Source of the DNA: Pseudomonadales bacterium
GTDB taxonomy: Bacteria > Pseudomonadota > Gammaproteobacteria > Pseudomonadales > Pseudohongiellaceae
Direction: 5' to 3'
Assembly: GCA_023254735.1 (NCBI GenBank)
Contig: JALRKV010000063.1
Coordinates: 1-61,314, forward strand
Length of the DNA: 61,314 bases
Both the position numbers and the translations under genes were made by a program. The notes beneath the pieces were generated by a model, which was given only the letters and a program-made list of their open reading frames with translations, searched no databases and had not been told where the DNA came from. Within the stretch, counting starts at the first letter, position 1. Every line of letters begins with the position of its first letter. This document shows, piece after piece, positions 18,426-28,775 of this stretch.

Positions 18426-19817
18426 ATGGCAGACACAAACGATACGTCGAGTGTAAACCCACACGCGTCTGCAGCGGCGCAGAACGAAGCCGATGCACAA
18501 AGCCAGTCAGCAACAAAGCCGACTGCAAAACAGGACACGGCTAAGGTTTTAGACGACATTGCAAAAGTGCGCCCGCCGACGAAAACTCGGGCGCAGCGCA
18601 AAGCACGGATTCGTGTTATTGCACTCATTGTGCTCACACTACCCCTCCTCGTCGGTATCGTATGGTTAGCGTGGCAGCAGTGGCAGCTCGGTTCTAATTT
18701 GCCGCAGCTTGAGGCGCGGCTCGCCCTTGTGGAGGGTGGTGAACCGCGCTCAGAACAGCTCGTTAACGTTCGCGCTACAGAACTTTCGCCCCAGCAGGAA
18801 ACTCAGGTTGCCGCGCTTATCGAAGCGGCGCGAGCGCGCATCGAAACCGATATGCAATCATTGCTCGAATCTATCGCTGCCGACGCACCTAACTCAGCAG
18901 AGCCTCAATTCAATAGCGAGGCGCGTGAGCGACGAATCGTTGAGCTTGCCTCGCAGGCTGCACAAAGTGCGCTTTCCGAATTCGATGCGCAGCTCGCTCA
19001 ACAACAGGGCGCGACAAGCGCTGAGCTTGCACGGTTAAGAAATCAGGTCGCCGAATTTGGCGCACGCGTACGCGCCACCGATGCGACTCCAAGCCGGGAA
19101 TGGAAATTGCTCGAGGCCGAATACTTGCTGTCGATGGCGAGTCGCAAGCTTCGTTTCGAGCGCGATGTTGTCGCAGCAATCGCGCTTTACGAACTGGCAG
19201 ATGCAGCCCTTGCCGACGCGGCAAGCGATGAAGCGTATCCGTTACGGCAAGCGCTTGCTGGCGAGCTAGCAAGCCTGCGCTCAGTCGAATTGCCCGACAC
19301 CGAGAGTCTTTTTTTACGCCTCGACATTCTTCTCGCTCAGGCCGATTCCCTCGTTCTGGCTGGCACGAGCATAGACGGTATGCGTGCCGCGTTTGAGGCT
19401 GAAGAACTTTTTGCCTCGACGCCCGAAGCAGAGCGAACGCCTCAGGCCGAAACTTCACTTCCGCGGCAGCTCATAGACGAGTCGTTTGAATTTCTGCGCT
19501 CGGTGTTCGTATGGCGAAAGTTAGACGAACCGGCCCAGGCCCTGGTCGCAGCTCGCCTCGGGGGCGCGCGCGAGCTCAAACTCATTCTCGAACAGGCAAA
19601 ACTCGCACTTCTTGCCGGCGATGAGATTCTCTTCGATCGGCAATTAGACAGTGCACGACTCTGGATTGAACGAAACGGTGAACAAGGCATGGCCTCGGTC
19701 GATGCAGCGCTAACGGAACTCGATCAACTGAAAGGGGTTGTGCTGCGGCCGCGTCTGCCCTTAATAGGCGGTGCGCTGCGAAGCGTTTCAGAGCTTAACG
19801 CGAGTGCTCGATTATGA
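18426..19817 (+). CDS. hemX: HemX-like membrane protein
   Basis: A 463 aa protein with a disordered, Ala/Thr/Lys-rich N-terminus (about 60 residues), one membrane helix (about 62-84, VIALIVLTLPLLVGIVWLAW) and a long alpha-helical, coiled-coil-prone periplasmic part. It is often annotated as uroporphyrinogen-III C-methyltransferase but has no methyltransferase domain, so that label should be avoided. The gene lies in the standard hemC-hemD-hemX-hemY order and overlaps hemY by 4 bases (ATGA). I chose the ATG at 18426 over an in-frame TTG at 18387. It probably has a scaffold role in tetrapyrrole synthesis, but its function is not established. Confidence 0.85.
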   Translation: MADTNDTSSVNPHASAAAQNEADAQSQSATKPTAKQDTAKVLDDIAKVRPPTKTRAQRKARIRVIALIVLTLPLLVGIVWLAWQQWQLGSNLPQLEARLALVEGGEPRSEQLVNVRATELSPQQETQVAALIEAARARIETDMQSLLESIAADAPNSAEPQFNSEARERRIVELASQAAQSALSEFDAQLAQQQGATSAELARLRNQVAEFGARVRATDATPSREWKLLEAEYLLSMASRKLRFERDVVAAIALYELADAALADAASDEAYPLRQALAGELASLRSVELPDTESLFLRLDILLAQADSLVLAGTSIDGMRAAFEAEELFASTPEAERTPQAETSLPRQLIDESFEFLRSVFVWRKLDEPAQALVAARLGGARELKLILEQAKLALLAGDEILFDRQLDSARLWIERNGEQGMASVDAALTELDQLKGVVLRPRLPLIGGALRSVSELNASARL

Positions 19818-21031
19818 TTCGATTATTCGCATGGAGTTTAGTGGTGATCGTCGTCGCACTGACGTTGAGTCTCACGCTCGGGTTTCCCCAGGACCCCGGT
19901 TATCTCCTGATTGCATTCGGCAACAGTGCTTTTGAAACCAGTATTTTTGCGATGCTTGTCGCGGTGTGTGTCGTGTATGCCGTTCTTCGTTTGGGCTGGA
20001 CACTATTAAGCGCGCTTAACCCCTGGCGCCTCGTTTCCGCCGGACGTCGTCTGCGCGCTCGGCGCAAAGCCAATGCAAAACGTTCGACGATTCAGGGTCT
20101 GCTCAGTTTGGTGCGCGGGGACAGGGCCGCGAGCTTAAAGCTTCTTGAGAAAGGAATTCGCGAGCCCGATGCCAGTTCGGTTAATTTTCTGGGGCTTGCC
20201 TATGTCGCGAATCAAAATGGTGATGTTGACGGCGCGCTCAAGTGGTTAGACAAGGGCGAGGAAGCCTATCCTGATGCCAAGTCGACGCTCATGTCTTTGC
20301 GCGCAGAAATATTGTTGCAGGCGAACAGACTCGAAGAATGCGTTGCGGTTCTTCAGAATTTACGCAGTAATTCTCCCACCGATACGACTCTGCTGCGGCT
20401 GTTACATCGAGTTTATGCGCAGCTTGAGGATTGGGACTCACTCGAAAAACTGCTGCCTGTTTTGACAAAGCAGAAAGCAATGTCAGCTGAAAAGCTGTCT
20501 GCACTCGCCGATAGTGTGCTCCTAGGGCAGCTTCGCAATTCAGCATCGAATGCCGCAGTCTTGCAGCAGCTATGGAAAAAAGCGAAAGCCAGTCAATGTG
20601 AAACACCTGCGTTAGTAATCGAATATTCAAATTTATTGCTGCAAGCGGGCGAAGCGGAAGGCGCGCGGCGCGCACTCGAAAAAGCACTCAAAAAGCGTTG
20701 GGAAAGCGAGACTCTGCTTCACTATGGAAAACTAGAAACGGGACTCGCGCTAAAGCAGCTACTCGCCGCAGAACAATGGCAGCGCTCTCGGCCAAACGAT
20801 CCAGCGCTTTTACTGACGCTGGCGCGGCTGTCGCTTCGGTGTGAGCTGTGGGGTAAGGCGCGGGAATACTATGAAGCGACGCTCGCGATTCGAGGGGACG
20901 CCAACTCATTGGTCGAATATGCAGGGCTCATGCGCGGATTGGGCTTTGAATCAGAGGCCGATGCGGCTATGCGCAGCGCGCTAGAGACAGCTGGGCTGAG
21001 TAGTTCGTTGCCAGTGCCGCCGCGGCACTAG
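19814..21031 (+). CDS. hemY: HemY-like TPR membrane protein
   Basis: A 405 aa inner-membrane protein of the proteobacterial HemY family (not the Bacillus protoporphyrinogen oxidase of the same name). Two hydrophobic segments (about residues 5-25 and 38-62) are followed by a basic stretch (AGRRLRARRKANAKRSTIQGLL region) and tetratricopeptide-like helical repeats to the C-terminus. Translation is probably coupled to hemX through the ATGA overlap. It is proposed to act in late heme synthesis; the biochemical role is not settled. The C-terminal helical part is the most divergent. Confidence 0.85.
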   Translation: MIRLFAWSLVVIVVALTLSLTLGFPQDPGYLLIAFGNSAFETSIFAMLVAVCVVYAVLRLGWTLLSALNPWRLVSAGRRLRARRKANAKRSTIQGLLSLVRGDRAASLKLLEKGIREPDASSVNFLGLAYVANQNGDVDGALKWLDKGEEAYPDAKSTLMSLRAEILLQANRLEECVAVLQNLRSNSPTDTTLLRLLHRVYAQLEDWDSLEKLLPVLTKQKAMSAEKLSALADSVLLGQLRNSASNAAVLQQLWKKAKASQCETPALVIEYSNLLLQAGEAEGARRALEKALKKRWESETLLHYGKLETGLALKQLLAAEQWQRSRPNDPALLLTLARLSLRCELWGKAREYYEATLAIRGDANSLVEYAGLMRGLGFESEADAAMRSALETAGLSSSLPVPPRH

Positions 21032-21083
21032 ACGAGCTTTCTAGTGGCTGACGTAGCGACGAAAAAGCCGCCGCTTACACAGG

Positions 21084-22556
21084 TTACTGCTTATCAATTC
21101 CGAGTTCGTCCCACAGCGCATCGATTCGCGATTTCACCTCGTCGCTCATCGTAATCGGCGTGCCCCATTCGCGCTGAGTCTCGCCTTCCATTTTATTTGT
21201 TGCATCCATCCCCATCTTTGAGCCGAGGCCCGAGACAGGCGAGGCAAAATCTAGGTAATCAATCGGTGTGTTTTCGATTAGTACGGTGTCGCGCGCCGGG
21301 TCCATCCGAGTTGTGATTGCCCAAATAACGTCGTCCCACTCGCGTATGTTCACATCGTCATCGACGACGATCACAAACTTCGTGTACATGAACTGTCGCA
21401 GGAACGACCACACGCCCATCATCACGCGCTTAGCGTGGCCGGGATACTGTTTCTTCATGCTGACAATGGCGAGGCGGTATGAACAGCCCTCCGGTGGCAG
21501 ATAGAAGTCTACAATTTCAGGAAATTGTTTTTGTAAAAGCGGAACGAAGACCTCGTTTAGCGCGACGCCGAGCATTGCCGGTTCATCGGGCGGCCTGCCT
21601 GTATAGGTTGAGTGATAGATGGGGTCGCGCCGGTGAGTCATGCAAGTCACGGTGAAGACGGGGAAATTATCCACCTCGTTATAGTAGCCAGTATGATCGC
21701 CAAATGGACCTTCGGGTGCCATCTCGCCGGGTTCGATATAACCCTCGAGTACAAACTCGGCGCTCGCCGGTACCTGCAGATCGTTGGTGCGCGACTTTAC
21801 CACTTCGGTTTTGCTGCCGCGGAGAAGTCCCGCGAAGGCGTATTCGGAGAGCGTATCCGGCACGGGAGTGACGGTTGCAAGTATCGTTGCCGGATCGGCA
21901 CCTAACGCGATAGACACCGGAAAGCGTTCGCCGGGATGTTGCTGTTGCCACTCGCGGAAATCGAGTGCGCCACCGCGATGAGACAGCCAGCGCATGATGA
22001 GCTTGTTGGGGCCAATCAGCTGCATGCGATAGATGCCGAGGTTCTGCCGAGTTTTATCGGGGCCGCGGGTAATCACAAGTGGCCAGGTCACTAGCGGCGC
22101 CGCGTCGCCAGGCCAACAGGTTTGTACTGGCAGCATGCCTAGATCGATGTCATCGCCTTCTAATACGACCTCTTGGCACGGTGCTTTACGTAACACGCTC
22201 GCAGGGATATTCAGCACACTTTTGTAACTGGGCAGGCTTTGCCAGAGATCTTTCCAGCCCGTTGGCGGCGTCGGCTCTTTCAAGAACGCGAGCAGCTTGC
22301 CAACGTCGCGCAGGCCAGAGATGTCTTCCTGACCCATGGCGAGGGCGATGCGGCGTGTGTTGCCGAAAAGATTCGCAAGAAGCGGTATCTTGGATCCTTT
22401 GGGATTCTCGAACAAAAGGGCAGGGCCACCGGCGCGCAATGTGCGATCGCTTATTTCGGTGATCTCCAAAACGGGGTCGACCTCCATGCTGATCCGCTTG
22501 AGCTCGCCCTTGGCTTCTAATAAGTCGATAAAATCTCTGAGGTCTCTAAACGCCAT
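21084..22556 (-). CDS. ubiD: 4-hydroxy-3-polyprenylbenzoate decarboxylase
   Basis: Decarboxylase of ubiquinone synthesis using prenylated FMN supplied by UbiX, 490 aa (E. coli UbiD 497). The N-terminus [22 protein letters not shown] is characteristic. [26 protein letters not shown] contains the Glu-Arg/Glu active-site region, and [23 protein letters not shown] and [21 protein letters not shown] blocks are family-typical. It lies 9 bases downstream of rho on the same strand, the rho-ubiD order seen in Pseudomonas. It indicates a ubiquinone-based respiratory chain. Confidence 0.96.
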   Translation of the reverse strand: MAFRDLRDFIDLLEAKGELKRISMEVDPVLEITEISDRTLRAGGPALLFENPKGSKIPLLANLFGNTRRIALAMGQEDISGLRDVGKLLAFLKEPTPPTGWKDLWQSLPSYKSVLNIPASVLRKAPCQEVVLEGDDIDLGMLPVQTCWPGDAAPLVTWPLVITRGPDKTRQNLGIYRMQLIGPNKLIMRWLSHRGGALDFREWQQQHPGERFPVSIALGADPATILATVTPVPDTLSEYAFAGLLRGSKTEVVKSRTNDLQVPASAEFVLEGYIEPGEMAPEGPFGDHTGYYNEVDNFPVFTVTCMTHRRDPIYHSTYTGRPPDEPAMLGVALNEVFVPLLQKQFPEIVDFYLPPEGCSYRLAIVSMKKQYPGHAKRVMMGVWSFLRQFMYTKFVIVVDDDVNIREWDDVIWAITTRMDPARDTVLIENTPIDYLDFASPVSGLGSKMGMDATNKMEGETQREWGTPITMSDEVKSRIDALWDELGIDKQ

Positions 22557-22565
22557 AACGAATTA

Positions 22566-23825
22566 CTACTTGCGCTTCATTGAATTAAAGAACTCTTCGT
22601 TTGTTTTTGTATCTTTTAATTTGTCGAGGATAAACTCGGTTGCTTGCACATCCTCCATCGACGTGAGCAACTTTCGCAGAATCCACATGCGCTGGAGTTC
22701 TTCTTCGGTTGTGATCAGTTCCTCACGGCGTGTGCCAGAGCGGCGCACGTTGATGGCGGGATACACGCGCTTTTCCGCAATCTTGCGGTCAAGCTGTAAT
22801 TCCATGTTGCCCGTGCCTTTAAATTCTTCGTAAATCACTTCGTCCATTTTCGAGCCGGTATCGACGAGCGCGGTTGCGATAATTGTCAGGCTGCCGCCTT
22901 CTTCTAGATTTCGCGCAGCACCGAAGAAGCGCTTGGGACGCTCGAGCGCATGCGCGTCGACACCACCGGTGAGCACCTTGCCGGAGCTTGGGATGATTGT
23001 GTTGTAAGCGCGAGCAAGACGCGTGATTGAGTCGAGCAGGATAACAACGTCTTCTTTGTGCTCAACGAGGCGCTTCGCTTTTTCGATAACCATTTCGGCG
23101 ACTTGCACATGGCGTGCCGGTGGCTCATCGAAGGTGCTCGCGACAACTTCGCCACGCACCGAGCGCTGCATTTCGGTAACTTCTTCCGGACGTTCGTCGA
23201 TCAACAGAACGATGAGGCGACACTCGGGATTGTTGCGCGTGATTGACTGCGCGATGTTTTGGAGAATAAGTGTTTTACCCGCTTTCGGAGGTGACACGAT
23301 TAACCCGCGCTGGCCCTTTCCAATCGGCGCGACGAGATCGATGATTCGTGCGCTAAGGTCTTCGGTGCTGCCATTGCCGACTTGCAATGTGAGGCGATCT
23401 TGAGGGAAAAGCGGCGTGAGGTTTTCGAAGAGGATTTTGTTCTTAGAATTTTCGGAACTCGAGAAATTGATTTCGTGAACTTTGAGCAAGGCGAAATAGC
23501 GTTCACCGTCTTTGGGCGGACGAATTTTGCCGGCGACCGTATCGCCGGTTCGCAAATTAAAGCGGCGGATCTGGCTGGGAGAGACATAGATGTCGTCTGG
23601 GCCAGCAAGGTAAGAAGAGTCTGCCGAGCGTAGGAAACCGAAGCCGTCTTGCAGTATCTCGAGTACGCCGTCACCAGAGATATCCTCTCCGTTTTTCGCA
23701 TGTTTCTTTAAGATCGCGAAGATGATGTCTTGCTTGCGCGTGCGTGATACGTTTTCTAAGCCCATATCATGGGCGGTCTGAACGAGTTCTGCGACAGGCT
23801 TTTGCTTGAGTTCGGTTAAGTTCAT
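22566..23825 (-). CDS. rho: transcription termination factor Rho
   Basis: Hexameric RNA helicase, 419 aa (E. coli 419). The order is N-terminal Rho-N domain ([18 protein letters not shown]), CSD-type primary RNA-binding site ([17 protein letters not shown]), P-loop PPKAGKT at 179-185, Walker [18 protein letters not shown]-loop/R-loop region [14 protein letters not shown] and the arginine finger region near [18 protein letters not shown]. No insertions are seen. ubiD follows closely. The upstream 520 bp carry no gene; rho leaders are often autoregulated by attenuation, but no such element was identified. Confidence 0.98.
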   Translation of the reverse strand: MNLTELKQKPVAELVQTAHDMGLENVSRTRKQDIIFAILKKHAKNGEDISGDGVLEILQDGFGFLRSADSSYLAGPDDIYVSPSQIRRFNLRTGDTVAGKIRPPKDGERYFALLKVHEINFSSSENSKNKILFENLTPLFPQDRLTLQVGNGSTEDLSARIIDLVAPIGKGQRGLIVSPPKAGKTLILQNIAQSITRNNPECRLIVLLIDERPEEVTEMQRSVRGEVVASTFDEPPARHVQVAEMVIEKAKRLVEHKEDVVILLDSITRLARAYNTIIPSSGKVLTGGVDAHALERPKRFFGAARNLEEGGSLTIIATALVDTGSKMDEVIYEEFKGTGNMELQLDRKIAEKRVYPAINVRRSGTRREELITTEEELQRMWILRKLLTSMEDVQATEFILDKLKDTKTNEEFFNSMKRK

Positions 23826-24235
23826 TGTTGATGGTCTTCTTTATTGGTTGGGATTTCGCCGCTGCTGCGCTTCTTAAAGAGTGAGAGTAGACGAATAGAT
23901 AATGTGATTGTTAAGGACGCGTCTTCAGCCGGATGACAGAGGGCTGGATATGGGGTCAGTTATTCTAAAATGGGTCGTGAGCCGTTCGCTTAAACTATCG
24001 CCAATCGATAAGCGCTGAGAGAGAGCGAGGAACTGAATATTCAAGAGGCTTTCGACCGGATTGGTCTGCCGCATACCTTGAGCCGAGTCTTTCTGAGCCT
24101 TCGTCAATGCGGGTTTATTCTGTGCTGCCCGTACCGCTGCCGATACGTTTTCAAATCATATTGCTACAGCGGTCACAGCTTACATCGGTCTAGCTAGACG
24201 GAACTTTAGATCACCTTTCGCTCGCTTTACTGCGT

Positions 24236-24252
24236 TCTAGAATGCTTCTAGA
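24236..24252. promoter_or_regulatory. 17-bp perfect inverted repeat upstream of rho
   Basis: TCTAGAA-TGC-TTCTAGA, with 7-bp arms, 411 bases upstream of the rho start and about 95 bases downstream of trxA. It may be an operator or part of a processed leader. It shares AGAA-N3-TTCT with the palindrome at 11961-11977. Confidence 0.35.
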
Positions 24253-24300
24253 TCAAATGAGGCGACAAATTCCGAAGGGTAGCGCTAGGGGATGAGTGCT

Positions 24301-24335
24301 GCGGTCAGGAGAAGCTCTCGCCTGTCCTGAGCCGC
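24301..24335 (-). terminator. stem-loop behind trxA, no T-tract
   Basis: On the minus strand GCGG-C-TCAGGA pairs with TCCTGA-CCGC (one bulged C) around a 14-base loop, 12 bases after the trxA stop. No run of T follows, so it is a weak or Rho-dependent terminator or a 3'-end stabiliser rather than a classic intrinsic terminator. Confidence 0.4.
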
Positions 24336-24347
24336 ATTAAACGCAAT

Positions 24348-24674
24348 TTAGATAACGCTGTCAATAAACGCGGCTAGCTGCGATTTAGAGAGGGCACCTA
24401 CCTTTGTGCCCACCACTTCACCGCCATTGAAGATAAGCAGTGATGGGATGCCGCGTACGCCGTACTTCGGTGCAGTCGCTGTGTTGGCATCGACATCCAT
24501 CTTGGCGACGGTAAGCTTCCCCGCGTAATCGCCGCTGATCTCTTCGAGAACGGGCGCGATCATTTTGCAAGGGCCGCACCATTCAGCCCAAAAATCGACT
24601 AGTACGGGGCCCTCGGCTTGAAGAACGTCTTGCTCAAAAGAGCTGTCTGAAACGTGAACGATAGAGCCGCTCAT
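24348..24674 (-). CDS. trxA: thioredoxin
   Basis: Cytoplasmic dithiol reductase, 108 aa, exactly the length of E. coli TrxA. The active site is WCGPCK with Cys33 and Cys36; Asp27 (VDFWAEW), the cis-Pro loop (RGIPSLLIF) and the C-terminal [13 protein letters not shown] are all present. AGAGGA lies upstream of the ATG. It is upstream of rho on the same strand, the trx-rho-ubiD order of Pseudomonas. hemB lies upstream, 104 bases away. Confidence 0.97.
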   Translation of the reverse strand: MSGSIVHVSDSSFEQDVLQAEGPVLVDFWAEWCGPCKMIAPVLEEISGDYAGKLTVAKMDVDANTATAPKYGVRGIPSLLIFNGGEVVGTKVGALSKSQLAAFIDSVI

Positions 24675-24778
24675 AAACTAATCCTCTGGTAATGTTCTGG
24701 AGTTGTGTTCTGGATGGAATACGGATCCGCATGCCTCTAAGGCCTAATGATAAGGCCGAAACTCAAGTATTCAAGTAT

Positions 24779-25876
<1,098 letters not shown>

Positions 25877-25987
25877 TTAGGTGCAAGCTTAGCAGTCGCG
25901 CCCTAGAAATAGAATCGACTATTCGCCACGCTTATCAATCGCTATAGGGTAATATCTCCCTAGCTAATCCCCCAGCAAGGAATTTCA

Positions 25988-28123
25988 GTGAATCGAATTA
26001 AACTCGTTATCGCCGCGTTCGTCATTCTCGCTCTCGGTGCTTATATCGCTTTCGACCTCGGCCAGTATCTAACTCTTGAGTTCGTTCAGTCACGTCTCGC
26101 GAGCTTGCAGGCATTTCGCGATGAAAATTTTGCCCTAACTGCGGCGATTTATTTCGTCTTCTATGTCGTTGCGACCGGCATCTCTATTCCCGGCGCCATA
26201 TTGCTCACCCTGCTGGGCGGTGCAATTTTTGGACTTTGGTGGGGGACGCTGTTGGTCTCGTTTGCGAGCAGCATCGGCGCAACCGGCGCATTCCTCGCCT
26301 CGCGACTCCTGCTTCGCGACTGGGTGCAGCGCCGCTTTGGTGCCTACCTTGCGCCGATTAACAAGGGTATCGAGAAGGATGGGGCGTTCTATCTCTTTAG
26401 CTTACGCATGGTGCCGCTGGTGCCATTTTTTGTCGTCAATTTGCTCATGGGCCTCACGAGTATCAGCGTGCCGGCCTATTACTTCACCAGTCAAATTGGC
26501 ATGTTTGTTTCCACCCTCGTCTACGTGAATGCCGGCGCCGAACTCGCTCAGATTACATCGCTTAGCGGCCTGGTCTCACCCTCCATTTTGCTTTCTTTTA
26601 CTCTTCTAGGCGTCGTGCCGCTCCTCACTAAGGCCATAATCGGCATGATGCAGAAGCGCAAACGCCTTGGCGCGTTTAAAAAGCCAAAGCGCTTCGACGC
26701 CAATGTCGTTGTGGTGGGTGGCGGTTCGGCTGGACTCGTTACCTCCCTTATCGTGGCGGGCGCGAAAGCTAAGGTCGTCCTCGTCGAAAAACATCGAATG
26801 GGGGGTGACTGCCTGTATACCGGCTGCGTGCCGAGCAAATCGATTATTCGCAGTGGCCGCATCATGGAGTATATCCGCCGAGCGGAGGACTACGGCATTG
26901 TGGACGCGGCAGGTAAAGTAGACTTCGCTGCCGTTATGCGGCGCGTGCAAACTGTCATCGAGACAATCGAGCCGCACGATTCGCCCGAGCGCTTTACCTC
27001 CCTCGGCGTGGAGTGTGTGAGTGGTGCCGCGCGCCTCCTCTCGCCCTATGAGGTCGAGGTTGAGGGGAAGAGAATTACCACCGAGTCGATCGTGATTGCC
27101 TCGGGTGCGCGGCCCTTCATACCCCCCGTGCCGGGGCTCGATGGCATCGATTATCTCACCTCGGACACTGTCTGGTCGCTAACTGAGCTGCCACCGCGGC
27201 TGTTAGTAGTTGGGGGTGGTCCGATCGGCTGCGAACTCGCGCAGGCATTTAGCCGTCTTGGGTCTAAAGTGACGCAGGTAGACATGGCCGCAAGGATTAT
27301 GCCCCGAGAAGATGAGGATGTTTCGGCGGCAGTGAGTGCTCGCTTCGCAGCTCAAGGCATCGAGGTGCTAACCGGCCACAGGCTGCTGAAGTTTGAGACC
27401 GTCGATGGTGAGCATTTCATGGAAGCCGAACACCAAGGTGAAACAGTTCGAGTGGCCTTCGACAGGGTGTTGCTTGCAATTGGCCGCAAGGCGAATACCG
27501 AAGGGTTCGGGCTCGAGGAAATCGGTGTTGCGTTGACTCCTCAGGGCACTGTGGAGGTTAATGAATACCTGCAAACTAATCTGCCGAATGTGTTTGCCTG
27601 TGGCGACGTCGCCGGACCCTACCAATTTACCCATATGGCGTCCTACCAGGCGTGGTTCGCCGCGCTCAACGCTATCGCCGGCGGGTTTTGGCGCTCGCGG
27701 GTCAATTATTCAGTCGTGCCTTGGGCAACATTTACCGACCCCGAGGTCGCCCGCGTGGGTTTAAGCGAAGACGAAGCCAAGCAGCGCGGCATCGCCTATG
27801 AGGTAACGCGCTATGACATGGACCACCATGATCGCTCGCTCGCCGATGGCGAAGCGCATGGGTTCGTGAAGATTCTGACGGTGCCGGGCAAGGACAAGAT
27901 GTTAGGCGTCACCATCGTCGGCTACCACGCCGGCGAGCAGATTGCCGAGTTTGTGTTCGCGATGACGCATAACATGGGACTTAAGAGCATTTCCGCGGTC
28001 ACGCATATCTACCCCACCCTCGGTGAGGCGAATAAATTCGCCGCGAATGCTTGGCGCAGCGCTCGTCTGCCCACGCAGTATTTCCCATGGCTTAAACGAT
28101 TCTTCGACTGGCGCCGCGGCTAG
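25988..28123 (+). CDS. VTT/DedA-like membrane domain fused to FAD disulfide oxidoreductase
   Basis: A 711 aa fusion. Residues 1 to about 225 form a TVP38/TMEM64 (VTT) membrane domain with the family stretch GAILLTLLGGAIFG and FSLRMVPLVPFFVVN. From about residue 238 comes a class I pyridine-nucleotide disulfide oxidoreductase related to mercuric reductase and dihydrolipoamide dehydrogenase: FAD motif VVVGGGSAGLV, redox-active Cys275 and Cys280 (GGDCLYTGCVPSK), NAD(P) motif VVGGGPIGCELA, and C-terminal HIYPTLGE with the His-Glu pair. There is no N-terminal HMA domain and no C-terminal Cys pair, so it is not a mercuric reductase. The GTG start follows AAGGA. The physiological disulfide substrate is unknown. 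Confidence 0.88.
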   Translation: MNRIKLVIAAFVILALGAYIAFDLGQYLTLEFVQSRLASLQAFRDENFALTAAIYFVFYVVATGISIPGAILLTLLGGAIFGLWWGTLLVSFASSIGATGAFLASRLLLRDWVQRRFGAYLAPINKGIEKDGAFYLFSLRMVPLVPFFVVNLLMGLTSISVPAYYFTSQIGMFVSTLVYVNAGAELAQITSLSGLVSPSILLSFTLLGVVPLLTKAIIGMMQKRKRLGAFKKPKRFDANVVVVGGGSAGLVTSLIVAGAKAKVVLVEKHRMGGDCLYTGCVPSKSIIRSGRIMEYIRRAEDYGIVDAAGKVDFAAVMRRVQTVIETIEPHDSPERFTSLGVECVSGAARLLSPYEVEVEGKRITTESIVIASGARPFIPPVPGLDGIDYLTSDTVWSLTELPPRLLVVGGGPIGCELAQAFSRLGSKVTQVDMAARIMPREDEDVSAAVSARFAAQGIEVLTGHRLLKFETVDGEHFMEAEHQGETVRVAFDRVLLAIGRKANTEGFGLEEIGVALTPQGTVEVNEYLQTNLPNVFACGDVAGPYQFTHMASYQAWFAALNAIAGGFWRSRVNYSVVPWATFTDPEVARVGLSEDEAKQRGIAYEVTRYDMDHHDRSLADGEAHGFVKILTVPGKDKMLGVTIVGYHAGEQIAEFVFAMTHNMGLKSISAVTHIYPTLGEANKFAANAWRSARLPTQYFPWLKRFFDWRRG

Positions 28124-28230
28124 GCTTCCGTCTTACGGAAGGCCATAAAGCGCCTGCGGCTAGGCCTCCGTCTTACGCAAGGCCATAAAGCGCCTGCGGC
28201 TAGGCCTCCGTCTTACGGAAGGCCATAAAG
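28121..28230. repeat. 40-bp tandem repeat, 2.75 copies, at a convergent gene junction
   Basis: Units at 28121-28160, 28161-28200 and 28201-28230 (partial) differ at only one or two bases. Each begins with TAG inside CTAG and contains a hairpin formed by CTTCCG/CGGAAG or close variants. The first copy starts in the stop codon of the FAD oxidoreductase and the last encodes the final residues of dsbB on the minus strand (FRKTEA). The array looks like duplication of an original tail-to-tail junction where both genes ended in one CTAG. Confidence 0.9.
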
Positions 28231-28709
28231 AGACAGAGCGAGAACAAGCCCGTGAACGCGATAAGCGCCATCTGCGGAATCGAGAAAATGCCGAACAAGC
28301 GGAAAACCACCTCTGCGCAATTGCCGTCGCCTTTGAGGAGGAAGTTCAGCATCTCGATGAACGGGAAGTTCTCCATTATGTAGGTGAGGCCGGGACCGCA
28401 GGCAGGGACTTCGTCTTCGGGTAGATTCTGCAGCCAGATCTGACGAATCGAGAAATAGCTACCAAACACACACATTGAAGCGGCGATAAGCGAGTATAGC
28501 CGCTGAGTCGATGCTTCCGGATCATGCAGCGCTGAGATTAGGCACACCAGACCGCAAAGAATGAAAAACACGCGCTGCGTGATGCATAGACCGCAGGGTG
28601 ACAGCAGCATCACGTGTTCCATATAGAGTGCGATAGCGATCGTCAGTACGGTCACGAAAAAGATGCCGAAATTCATGATGCGATTACTAGGCATCGGTAA
28701 ATTATTCAT
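28200..28709 (-). CDS. dsbB: disulfide bond formation protein B
   Basis: Inner-membrane oxidase that reoxidises DsbA and passes electrons to quinone, 169 aa with four membrane helices. The redox pairs are both present: Cys39-Gly-Leu-Cys42 after TM1 and Cys104/Cys131 in the second periplasmic loop. The last eight codons lie in the final copy of the 40-bp tandem repeat, so repeat contraction could alter the C-terminus. gshA lies upstream on the same strand with 66 bases between. Confidence 0.94.
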   Translation of the reverse strand: MNNLPMPSNRIMNFGIFFVTVLTIAIALYMEHVMLLSPCGLCITQRVFFILCGLVCLISALHDPEASTQRLYSLIAASMCVFGSYFSIRQIWLQNLPEDEVPACGPGLTYIMENFPFIEMLNFLLKGDGNCAEVVFRLFGIFSIPQMALIAFTGLFSLCLFMAFRKTEA

Positions 28710-28775
28710 CGAAAGACTCCCACTATTTGGTCGTTGCGTGTTTGGTGTTTGCTTAGTCTAACGTTTTAACCCGCG

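Larger units (their letters stand above)
23826..24347. other. gene-free 522-bp gap between rho and trxA
   Basis: No convincing coding sequence. A 60-codon minus-strand open frame at 23925-24107 lacks a ribosome site and recognisable features. The region holds the rho leader (minus strand), a palindrome at 24236-24252 and a hairpin at 24301-24335 behind trxA. Nothing else was recognised. Confidence 0.6.

Noticed and set aside
18426..19817. HemX as uroporphyrinogen-III C-methyltransferase
   Set aside because: No SAM-binding methyltransferase domain is present; the label is a known carry-over in databases.
23925..24107. 60-codon minus-strand open frame upstream of rho
   Set aside because: No ribosome site and no family features. 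Most likely untranslated rho leader or spacer.
25988..28123. Mercuric reductase
   Set aside because: No N-terminal metal-binding domain, no C-terminal Cys pair, and no mer genes nearby.
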